A stretch of 5,650 bases of DNA from Bacillota bacterium (lineage in GTDB: Bacteria > Bacillota > Clostridia > Lachnospirales > Cellulosilyticaceae): contig JAEYNQ010000232.1 of assembly GCA_023412455.1 (NCBI GenBank), positions 1-5,650 of the forward strand, read 5' to 3'. Position 1 is the first letter of the stretch; every line of letters starts with the position of its first letter. The position numbers were made by a program, and so were the translations under genes. Positions 1 to 5,250 of this stretch are shown here, one piece after another. Below the pieces are notes generated by a model. The model was given only the letters and a program-made list of their open reading frames with translations. It was not told the origin of the DNA and made no database searches.

Positions 1-2
1 GG

Positions 3-893
3 ACCAGTATGTGTATTTCTGTGGCAATGAATGGACTCAATATTATAGGAAATTACTTTTTGATTTTTGGGAAAGCAGGTTTTCCTAGCCTAGGCGCTTC
101 AGGGGCAGCTCTTTCCACGAGCATTAGCCGCGTAGTAAGTGTTTTAGTGATGTGCCTATTTCTTTTTAAAAAGGTACTTAAGGATTTTAAATGGCGAGAA
201 CTCTTTCCCTTTCCTTATGACGTTTTAGGTAAGATATTAAAGGTAGGCATTCCTTCTGCTTTAGAGCAGCTTTCTTGGCAAGGCTCTCAACTGGTACTGA
301 TTTATTTTATTAATGCCATTAGTGATACAGCCCTTACCACTAGAGCCTATATTATGACCATTGCTTATTTTTCTAGTTTGTTTGCATATGCTATTGCCCA
401 AGGAACAGCTATTTGTATAGGACATTTAGTGGGGAATAACAAGAAGGAAGATGCCTATAAGCTTTGCCTCAGTTCACTTAAAATAGGGGTACTGCTTTCC
501 GTAGGCTTTAGTGGGATTTTTTATCTAAGTGGACAAAGTATTTTAGGATTTTTTACAGAGAATAGGGAAGTTATTATACTCGGGATGAGTATTTTATTGG
601 TAGATGTGTTTTTAGAACCAGGAAGGGCTTTTAACTTAGTAGTGATTGACGCCCTAAGGGCAGCAGGTGATGTAAAATTCCCCGTACAAGTAGGCATTTG
701 TTCCATGTGGGTAGTAGGGGTAGGTCTAGCCTGGGTACTTGGAATAGGTTGTGGTCTAGGGCTAGTGGGCATATGGATAGCCCTTGCAATGGATGAATGG
801 CTTAGAGGGCTTCTTATGTTGATGAGATGGCGGGCTAAAAAGTGGGTAAATATGGACTTTGTACACAAGGAAATAGGAGAAATAGGGGCCTAG
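3..893 (+). CDS. MATE-family multidrug/sodium antiporter, C-terminal part (5' end outside window)
   Basis: This is an integral membrane efflux pump of the MATE family, which exports cationic drugs or metabolites in exchange for Na+ or H+. The frame is open to the left edge, so the ATG at 9 is probably internal: about 296 residues are present, against about 450 in a complete MATE protein. Counting from that Met, hydrophobic helices lie near residues 5-21, 36-56, 92-110, 117-141, 156-174, 187-203, 223-246 and 248-270. Family-typical motifs are GIPSALEQ (80-87), which opens the second half-repeat, and EPGRAFNLVVIDALRAAGD (203-221) followed by KFPV and a DEWLRG segment (262-267). The tail is short and basic, as usual. 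Nothing looks damaged. A spore protein gene follows after 62 bp but has its own promoter, so the two are probably not one operon. The family is secure; the substrate cannot be read from sequence. Confidence 0.93.
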   Translation, partial: TSMCISVAMNGLNIIGNYFLIFGKAGFPSLGASGAALSTSISRVVSVLVMCLFLFKKVLKDFKWRELFPFPYDVLGKILKVGIPSALEQLSWQGSQLVLIYFINAISDTALTTRAYIMTIAYFSSLFAYAIAQGTAICIGHLVGNNKKEDAYKLCLSSLKIGVLLSVGFSGIFYLSGQSILGFFTENREVIILGMSILLVDVFLEPGRAFNLVVIDALRAAGDVKFPVQVGICSMWVVGVGLAWVLGIGCGLGLVGIWIALAMDEWLRGLLMLMRWRAKKWVNMDFVHKEIGEIGA

Positions 894-924
894 TGTATAA
901 AATTTGTTTTTCTGATACATACTC
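894..924 (+). promoter_or_regulatory. Putative sigma-G (forespore) promoter of the SASP gene
   Basis: A TGTATA -35 element (894-899) is followed by exactly 18 bp and then CATACTC (918-924). The sigma-G consensus known from Bacillus, recalled as about GHATR - 18 bp - CATNHTA, is matched at every position except the last base of the -10. SASP genes are classic sigma-G targets, so motif and gene agree. Transcription would start near 930-932, about 10 bp before the ribosome binding site. The -35 begins directly after the MATE stop codon, so the spore gene should be transcribed separately. Confidence 0.7.
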
Positions 925-940
925 TAAAAAATTCCAAAAA

Positions 941-946
941 GAGGAG
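941..946 (+). promoter_or_regulatory. Ribosome binding site that fixes the SASP start
   Basis: GAGGAG ends 9 bases before the ATG at 956. The longer in-frame reading from 842 would overlap the MATE gene, has no comparable site, and starts upstream of the predicted sigma-G promoter. The ATG at 956 is therefore preferred. Confidence 0.8.
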
Positions 947-955
947 AACAAATTC

Positions 956-1177
956 ATGAAAAACAAAATAGAAAACCAAGGTAAGAATAAGGAGAAATTA
1001 TTTGATGCCTTATCTCCAGATGAAAAGATGAAGCTTGAGATTGCAGAAGAATTAGGACTTTTAAATAAAGTACAGGAAGGGGGCTGGAAAAGCTTATCAG
1101 CCAAAGAGACAGGTAGAATTGGTGGCCTAATGACTAAGAAGAAGCGTGAGATGAATAAGAAAGAAGCAGAACTTTAG
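956..1177 (+). CDS. Alpha/beta-type small acid-soluble spore protein, SspF-like
   Basis: This is a 73-residue DNA-binding protein of the dormant spore. Alpha/beta SASPs coat spore DNA, protect it from UV and heat, and are degraded at germination by the protease GPR. A lysine-rich leader (residues 1-18) precedes the conserved core: EKMKLEIAEELGLL (23-36) as first helix, GGW at 42-44, and ETGRIGGLMTKKKRE (51-65) as second helix. E28-I29-A30 matches the GPR cleavage motif, with cleavage expected after the Glu. The GGW spacer and first helix resemble Bacillus SspF and its clostridial relatives more than the major SspA/SspB proteins. The start was chosen by the GAGGAG site. The gene appears monocistronic, between a sigma-G-like promoter and an intrinsic terminator, which implies forespore-specific expression. 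The length is normal and nothing is missing. The family is confident; assignment to a particular ssp gene is not. Confidence 0.88.
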   Translation: MKNKIENQGKNKEKLFDALSPDEKMKLEIAEELGLLNKVQEGGWKSLSAKETGRIGGLMTKKKREMNKKEAEL

Positions 1178-1218
1178 AAAAGTTATAGGCTAACAAAAGG
1201 TTTGAATAAGTGAATGAT

Positions 1219-1252
1219 AAAGTGAGACGAAGTACAAAGTCTCACTTTTTTT
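1219..1252 (+). terminator. Intrinsic terminator of the SASP gene
   Basis: A perfect 10-bp stem (AAAGTGAGAC at 1219-1228 pairing with GTCTCACTTT at 1239-1248) has a 10-base loop, and a T run (1246-1252) overlaps and follows the 3' arm. It lies 41 bp after the SASP stop codon. This is a textbook rho-independent terminator and closes the spore gene transcript. Confidence 0.9.
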
Positions 1253-1357
1253 CTTTAAAGTAAGAGACCTGGAAGGTATGTTTTTAGTTTTTTATAGTAC
1301 AATTAAAAGTTTTTATAGCCTAAATAAGTGTCAAAAGAGATAGAAAAAGAGTGGAAA
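1253..1357. other. Intergenic stretch with nothing recognised
   Basis: This A+T-rich stretch lies between the SASP terminator and the recombinase remnant. No reading frame, hairpin or family resemblance was seen on either strand. It may be further eroded recombinase sequence, but no motif supports that. Confidence 0.5.
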
Positions 1358-1690
1358 TTAAGACGTATTAAGACTTAATAGCACATTTCTTATAAGTTTC
1401 TGAACGTTCTGAAACTAATTTAAACTGTTAAAAAGGAGTCTTCACATCAATGCTATTTTCCAGCTCTTCCTTTTCTGTGCTAAGGGTTTCAATCACTTGT
1501 GTAGGCGCCTCTATCTGATGATCGTAATCTTTTCGTATAGGGTGATAGTCCCTATGTGAAATTTCTCCATCTTTCTAATCCTGCCAAACTGCTTGCTTGT
1601 AGCGTATGATTTTTGCAAACTCTTTTTGTTTTTCCTCGAATACGTCATAATCCCCCCGCCTCTCCATATATGAACGACTTAGATTATCTT
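1358..1690 (-). pseudogene. Decayed fragment of a large serine recombinase (C-terminal coiled-coil region)
   Basis: Reading the minus strand from 1667 gives a frame with the look of the region after the zinc ribbon in clostridial large serine recombinases: FEEKQKEFAKIIRYKQAVWQD, a stop, then KDGEISHRDY, KDYDHQIE, and an end near ENSIDVKTPF. From memory, intact relatives read RYKQ..(Y/W)EDWKNGEIS.(E/D)Y...K.DY..Q and end this part in (D)TENPFL. The TAG at 1577-1575 sits exactly where family members have Trp (TGG), a one-base change. The frame stops at 1430-1428. In another frame, 1414-1358 gives FQNVQKLIRNVLLSL, which resembles the following family segment (QNI..L.R.V...L). The catalytic N-terminal resolvase domain and DNA-binding core are absent. 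This is a remnant of a phage or transposon integrase, not a working gene. The exact borders are uncertain because only the coiled coil is recognisable, and this is recognition by eye without a database search. Confidence 0.68.
1395..1416. repeat. 22-bp near-perfect palindrome
   Basis: AGTTTC and GAAACT arms surround a GAACGTTC core; only one T-T pair (1401 against 1410) breaks the symmetry. It lies inside the decayed recombinase fragment. It does not fit the Gram-positive LexA box, which has four bases between GAAC and GTTC. It could be an operator or a recombination site, or chance within degenerate coding DNA. Confidence 0.5.
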
Positions 1691-1710
1691 ATGATATGAA
1701 GGCAGAGCAA

Positions 1711-1743
1711 GAAACACCCCAGAGCTAATTTAGGGGGTGTTTC
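1711..1743 (-). terminator. GC-rich hairpin, probable terminator of the HTH-GNAT/helD operon
   Basis: Perfect 10-bp arms GAAACACCCC (1711-1720) and GGGGTGTTTC (1734-1743) enclose a 13-base loop. The hairpin starts 71 bp beyond the stop codon of the minus-strand helD gene. On the minus strand the 3' arm runs into TTTCTTGCTC, a weak U-tract; on the plus strand no T run follows. It is therefore best read as the operon terminator, though the poor T run leaves doubt. No other structured end was seen between 1744 and 1813. Confidence 0.55.
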
Positions 1744-1813
1744 ATCTAGTGGTCGATAATGGTTTGATCAATTTTTATAGCTAATCTGCAAATTTTTTTT
1801 AATTGTATCGTAC

Positions 1814-3904
1814 TTATCCTAATAGAGGAGATACTTCGTCTGTATACAAAAGCGTCAATCGATGCATAGCTCGTGTACAGGCAATATAGAGCAAGTTTCG
1901 GTCATATTGGGTAAAATAAGTAGCCTTGTCCACATAAGGGAGTATAACTTCATCAAATTCCAATCCCTTTGACATCTGTATAGATGTGATAGATATTCCA
2001 TTTACAAAATGCGTGCTTTCTGGTGAAATCAAATGAATATCATAAGTCCCCCTCAACTCGTCATAAAGCCATTTTGCATCATGATTGGTTTTTGTAATGA
2101 TTCCAAGAGAAGAATAGGCTGTTCGCTTAAAGGCCTCAATGCCACTTTTTATACATATAAGTTCGTCACTTTTATTCTGACATTTAATTAGCATAGGGGG
2201 TTCTCCATGACGTTCTATGGCTTCTATCGTTCCTGTACACTTAATCTGCATGGCAAAGGAGATGATCTCATAGGTAGAACGGTAGCTTTTTAATAATTGA
2301 ACAAATTCAGCATTATCATATAGTTGTCGCATATCGTCTAATGTATGCAAGTGATTGGGATTGATAAATTGGCCAAAATCACCCAAAATGGTTTTTTGAC
2401 ATTTAAAGACGATATTGATTACTGCATATTGGATAGGGGTATAATCCTGCATTTCATCAATAACCAAATGTTGGGTTATACTACTTGTCTTTAGTCCCTC
2501 GTATGCGGCATGAAGATACATAAAGGGAAAAACATCAGTCCACTCTAAAGTTTTCTTCCCAGTCATGACAAGCATGTCTGGCTTCCCAATATGCTTATAG
2601 AATTCTTTATAAAGGGACAGTGTATTTTTTATCTTTAACATTTTATTTAAACTATTTAGAATGGTTCTGCTCTTTGGTATATCTTCTTCCATGTAATTAT
2701 CCGTTTCAAAGCGATCAAAAATATCATCTGCTATCATCTGTAAACGCCGTTTAATAGGATATTTGCTATAAGCATCAAAACGTGCCCTTATTGTATCTGC
2801 CTTAGTAGTGAAACGCCCGTAAGTATAGTCAGTAGGTTCAAAAACCATGGTGGGCATTTGGGTAATGAAGCTATCCATTTGTTTCACAAAATTCAACGTA
2901 GACTTAAAGCGCACACGTTCGGCCCATGAGCAGTCATTTGTTTCTATGGGGTCTTTGTCTTCTTCAAAATCAACGACATTTTCTAATTGCACTTTGGCAA
3001 TATCCACAAAGCTTAGTTCATATATAGGCTCTTCACCAAGCTCCGGTAAAACATTTGAAATATAATCCCCGAAAACCTTGTTTGGTGACAGTATGGTTAC
3101 ATTTTTTGCTGATAATCTGTTTTTAAAACGATAAAGTAAAAAAGCAATGCGATGAAGGGCGATAGAGGTTTTCCCTGAACCGGCAACTCCCTGAATAATA
3201 AGTGTACCTGCTTTTTCGTTTCTAATAATTTGATTTTGATCCTTCTGAATAGTGGAGATAATGGATTTCATCTTTTCATCAGAAGTATGACTCAACTCCT
3301 GCTGTAGAATATCATCTTGGATGTTGACAGAGCTTTCAAGAGCATATTCTAGTTTGCCACCTTTGATTTTGTATTGTCGTTTGCGCGTTAAAGTGCCTTC
3401 TATTTTCCCTTGGGGAGCGTCAAAGGCTGCTGGACCAATCTCATAATCATAAAACATACTGGCAATAGGTGCACGCCAATCGAATATCAGCAATTCATTT
3501 TCATAACTGAATGAGAATCGGCCGATGTAGTAAGCTATTGATTGGGTGGTGTTAGCTTCCTGAAAGTCTATGCGAGAAAAATAAGGAGACTCTCTTAATT
3601 TAGCAATTTTATCTTGTATGCCTAGAGCAAATGCTCCGGAATTATCAATCCGGTTTAATGCTAATTCATTTTGGAACATTTCGTGGGGGTCTATTTCACC
3701 ACGGTTTTGTACCATATAGCGTTTAAAATCCATATACTCTTCATCAAGTCGATGAACATCAGAATTCGCCTTTTTTAATGCATCGTTCAGTTTATAATTT
3801 ATTTCTTCAAGATGGAGTATTTCATCTGGGAAAGGAATGCCTCTATTTAGATCTTGGTCAGAAGCATCTTGACTGTGCCTGTTAAGTTTCTGTTTTGTAC
3901 TCAT
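1814..3904 (-). CDS. helD: HelD-type RNA polymerase recycling motor (UvrD-like superfamily 1 ATPase)
   Basis: HelD is an ATP-driven motor that binds RNA polymerase, reaches into its channels and frees it from stalled or terminated complexes; related HelR proteins protect against rifamycins. The product has 696 residues, shorter than the roughly 770 of B. subtilis HelD. A charged helical N-terminus (about 25-66) would form the arm entering the RNA polymerase secondary channel. FDWRAPIASMFYDYE (141-155) is the signature that separates HelD from ordinary UvrD helicases. All ATPase motifs are present: Q motif near 219-226, Walker A GVAGSGKT (239-246), Walker B VIDEMQD (481-487), motif III GDFGQ (508-512), motif IV SYRS (540-543), motif V SIQMSKGLEFDEV (641-653) and motif VI YIACTRA (673-679) with its arginine. 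Residues 300-470 form a helical insertion between motor motifs. The start follows AAAGGAG by 7 bases. Its first 23 bp overlap the upstream HTH-GNAT gene, so the two are probably translated together. Confidence 0.9.
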   Translation of the reverse strand: MSTKQKLNRHSQDASDQDLNRGIPFPDEILHLEEINYKLNDALKKANSDVHRLDEEYMDFKRYMVQNRGEIDPHEMFQNELALNRIDNSGAFALGIQDKIAKLRESPYFSRIDFQEANTTQSIAYYIGRFSFSYENELLIFDWRAPIASMFYDYEIGPAAFDAPQGKIEGTLTRKRQYKIKGGKLEYALESSVNIQDDILQQELSHTSDEKMKSIISTIQKDQNQIIRNEKAGTLIIQGVAGSGKTSIALHRIAFLLYRFKNRLSAKNVTILSPNKVFGDYISNVLPELGEEPIYELSFVDIAKVQLENVVDFEEDKDPIETNDCSWAERVRFKSTLNFVKQMDSFITQMPTMVFEPTDYTYGRFTTKADTIRARFDAYSKYPIKRRLQMIADDIFDRFETDNYMEEDIPKSRTILNSLNKMLKIKNTLSLYKEFYKHIGKPDMLVMTGKKTLEWTDVFPFMYLHAAYEGLKTSSITQHLVIDEMQDYTPIQYAVINIVFKCQKTILGDFGQFINPNHLHTLDDMRQLYDNAEFVQLLKSYRSTYEIISFAMQIKCTGTIEAIERHGEPPMLIKCQNKSDELICIKSGIEAFKRTAYSSLGIITKTNHDAKWLYDELRGTYDIHLISPESTHFVNGISITSIQMSKGLEFDEVILPYVDKATYFTQYDRNLLYIACTRAMHRLTLLYTDEVSPLLG

Positions 3905-4748
3905 TTATTTTCTCCTTTGGTAAAACAAATCGTTGTGTAGGATAACCAAACTCGACGAGTAACTCGGCCTCCGCAAAGCCCAAGTCCATAATCGCTTTAC
4001 GATGTCCAGTATCCGCTTTATCACCATCTCTATAGGTAGTAATACTAATTTTCTTTCCTTTTAGTAAGTCGCTCATTACCTTATCAAGAAAGGCTTGAGG
4101 AATCCCTTTTTTACGGTAAAGTGGGTGGGTCCCCATAAAATCAATACTTCCAGTTTTGTATGAGAAAAGCATGGCTCCAATAGCAACCTCATTGATTTTC
4201 AATATTAATGCTTGTTTAGTCTTGATACGTTGTTTTAATACCTGTATATATTCCTCTTCATCAAGATTTGGAAAGCCATCAATGACGAGCCGAACCAAAA
4301 CCATCCAACAAGGGATGTCCTCTTCTGAGGCATAATCAATATCCCATTGGATATTTTCTTCATTATCAAGCATGTCGTACCCTTCCTCAAATTCAAATTT
4401 TGCTTGCAGTGGATAAAATTTTTCATTATTTCGATACTTTCTGGGAGACTGCTTATACATTGCGGTAAAAATATTTGTAAACGCCTGTTGGCTTTCGTAT
4501 CCCGCAATTAAAGCAATATCAAGGATTGGCTTGTTTGAAAAAACCAATAACATTGCGGCTTCAGTTAGTTTTCTGCGCTGAACATACTCGCCAATGGTAA
4601 GCCCAATAGTGTTGGTGAATAGGCGATGGAGATGGTGCTTTGAATAATGAACGGCGTTGGCTACACTATCCAAATCCATTTTTTCAGTTAAATGTTCTTC
4701 AATATAATCAATAACTGATGTCACATTTTTAATACTGTTATTTGTCAT
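3882..4748 (-). CDS. AraC-type HTH regulator fused to a GNAT-like acetyltransferase domain
   Basis: This 288-residue protein has two parts. Residues 5-107 form a complete AraC/XylS DNA-binding domain at the N-terminus: first helix-turn-helix about 24-43 (LDSVANAVHYSKHHLHRLF), second about 73-95 with the signature IAGYESQQAFTNIF (81-94), closing with SPRKYR (101-106). Residues about 145-280 resemble a GNAT fold: a strand pair near 180-207, then HPLYRKKGIPQAF (208-220), fitting the acetyl-CoA motif RxxGxA, then ITTYRDGDKADTGHRKAIMDLGFAEAE, where a GNAT places its last helix-strand unit (KADTGHRK at 244-251, LGF at 256-258). An effector domain at the C-terminus reverses the usual AraC order. It may sense or modify a small molecule, and Gly-Ile-Pro replaces the canonical Gly-x-Gly/Ala, so activity is uncertain. 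The ATG at 4748 is chosen over 4799 because AAAGGAGG precedes it by 7 bases and the earlier ATG lies upstream of the likely promoter. Confidence 0.85.
   Translation of the reverse strand: MTNNSIKNVTSVIDYIEEHLTEKMDLDSVANAVHYSKHHLHRLFTNTIGLTIGEYVQRRKLTEAAMLLVFSNKPILDIALIAGYESQQAFTNIFTAMYKQSPRKYRNNEKFYPLQAKFEFEEGYDMLDNEENIQWDIDYASEEDIPCWMVLVRLVIDGFPNLDEEEYIQVLKQRIKTKQALILKINEVAIGAMLFSYKTGSIDFMGTHPLYRKKGIPQAFLDKVMSDLLKGKKISITTYRDGDKADTGHRKAIMDLGFAEAELLVEFGYPTQRFVLPKEKINEYKTET
3912..3918 (-). promoter_or_regulatory. helD ribosome binding site inside the upstream gene
   Basis: AAAGGAG on the minus strand lies 7 bases before the helD ATG (3904-3902) and within the last codons of the HTH-GNAT gene, which stops at 3882. 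Ribosomes finishing the upstream gene pass over the site, a layout typical of translational coupling. Confidence 0.85.
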
Positions 4749-4755
4749 TTTTTTG

Positions 4756-4763
4756 CCTCCTTT
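4756..4763 (-). promoter_or_regulatory. Strong ribosome binding site that fixes the HTH-GNAT start
   Basis: AAAGGAGG on the minus strand is followed by 7 bases and the ATG at 4748-4746. The alternative upstream in-frame ATG (4799) has no such site and would add 17 residues that do not fit the AraC domain. Confidence 0.88.
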
Positions 4764-4789
4764 CCATTGATGCCATGCCAATACATCAT

Positions 4790-4818
4790 AGTATACCAAA
4801 ATGAAGTAAATTAGTTTT
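4790..4818 (-). promoter_or_regulatory. Probable extended -10 (sigma-A) promoter of the HTH-GNAT/helD operon
   Basis: The minus strand reads TGG-TATACT (4798-4790), an extended -10 of the TGnTATAAT type with one mismatch. At a 17-bp spacing the -35 position is AAAACT (4818-4813), a poor match to TTGACA. A TG-extended -10 with a weak -35 is typical of promoters that need an activator, which would suit control by the AraC-type protein itself. The start point would be near 4783, giving a leader of about 35 bases. Confidence 0.5.
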
Positions 4819-4845
4819 AATTATTCTTGCTATTTTGAAGTGAGA

Positions 4846-5115
4846 ATCTATAAGTTTAGACAAGTTTTTCTGCTCTAAAAAAATGTATTAAGAGGTCTTC
4901 ATTTCCAACGTATAAGTCCTCAGGGAAAGCTGGTAATGGCTGTGAGGGGAGAGTTAATTGATGTTACTGTGGACATCCAAAAAGATTTTCCTACGTTTGG
5001 TAAATGGGAAGGCTTTATTTTATCCTAAACGAATAAGATGCAACTGTGCTTTGCCCACGGCATTTTAGTCTTATCAGAGGAGGATAAAAATCAACCCACC
5101 CTGAGGCAGGGGTAA
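4846..5115 (+). pseudogene. Decayed rfbC/rmlC fragment (dTDP-4-dehydrorhamnose 3,5-epimerase)
   Basis: The intact enzyme epimerises dTDP-4-keto-6-deoxyglucose in dTDP-rhamnose synthesis. From 4882 the plus strand gives NVLRGLHFQ, QGKLVMAVRGELIDVTVDI and FPTFGKWEGFILS, then a TAA (5026), then TNKMQL, FAHGILVLSEE and a stop at 5113. These segments match, in order, the conserved core of RmlC, including the LRGLH-Q histidine and the AHG(F) block. Three lesions are visible. Upstream, DKFFCSKK lies in a different frame and joins if the 7-A run (4877-4883) once had eight. The TAA replaces a codon that is usually Glu. The residues between QL and FAHG (usually like FIPPG) are missing. About 80 of the usual 180 or so residues remain, with no proper start or 3' end. 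No other rhamnose genes are in the window. Function is lost. Confidence 0.8.
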
Positions 5116-5175
5116 AGGTAGTAGGAGGACTAGTTATAGTAAGAGAAGAAAAATAATATAATTCGACAAAAACGA

Positions 5176-5204
5176 GTAACAAGGCTTTTCTTACTGAATA
5201 TATT
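5176..5204 (+). promoter_or_regulatory. Candidate sigma-A promoter for the Cys-cluster gene
   Basis: GTAACA (5176-5181, 4 of 6 to TTGACA) and TATATT (5199-5204, 5 of 6 to TATAAT) are 17 bp apart. A start near 5211 would give a leader of about 40 bases before the ATG at 5251. The region is A+T-rich, so a chance match is possible. Confidence 0.35.
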
Positions 5205-5250
5205 ATAACAGGACATAGCGCCTTAATCTGTTAAAAGAAGGGATGGTTTT

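Noticed and set aside
521..868. Minus-strand open frame of 115 codons
   Set aside because: It lies wholly inside the MATE gene antisense and its Ser/Pro/Thr-rich product has no family look; it is a shadow frame.
842..955. N-terminal extension of the SASP gene starting at 842
   Set aside because: It overlaps the MATE gene in another frame, lacks a ribosome binding site, begins upstream of the sigma-G-like promoter, and its 38 extra residues do not fit any SASP.
835..1104. Minus-strand open frame of 89 codons
   Set aside because: It is antisense to the MATE end and the SASP gene, with no supporting motif.
1395..1416. LexA/SOS box reading of the palindrome
   Set aside because: GAAC and GTTC are adjacent, whereas the Gram-positive LexA box needs four bases between them.
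1450..1518. Plus-strand peptide of 22 codons after AAAAGGAG (1431-1438)
   Set aside because: The ribosome-site-like bases are antisense to recombinase codons and the peptide has no features; chance is the better explanation.
2847..3065. Plus-strand open frame of 72 codons inside helD
   Set aside because: It is antisense to intact helD coding sequence and has no recognisable domain.
4235..4507. Minus-strand open frame of 90 codons overlapping the HTH-GNAT gene
   Set aside because: It is an out-of-frame shadow of a gene with clear AraC motifs in the other frame.
5175..5195. Hairpin AGTAA/TTACT upstream of the Cys-cluster gene
   Set aside because: The stem is only 5 bp and A+T-rich, with an 11-base loop; too weak to call.
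5195..5220. Sporulation promoter (TGAATA with CATAGCG) before the Cys-cluster gene
   Set aside because: The spacing is only 13 bp and the -10 fits poorly with sigma-E, sigma-G or sigma-K patterns.
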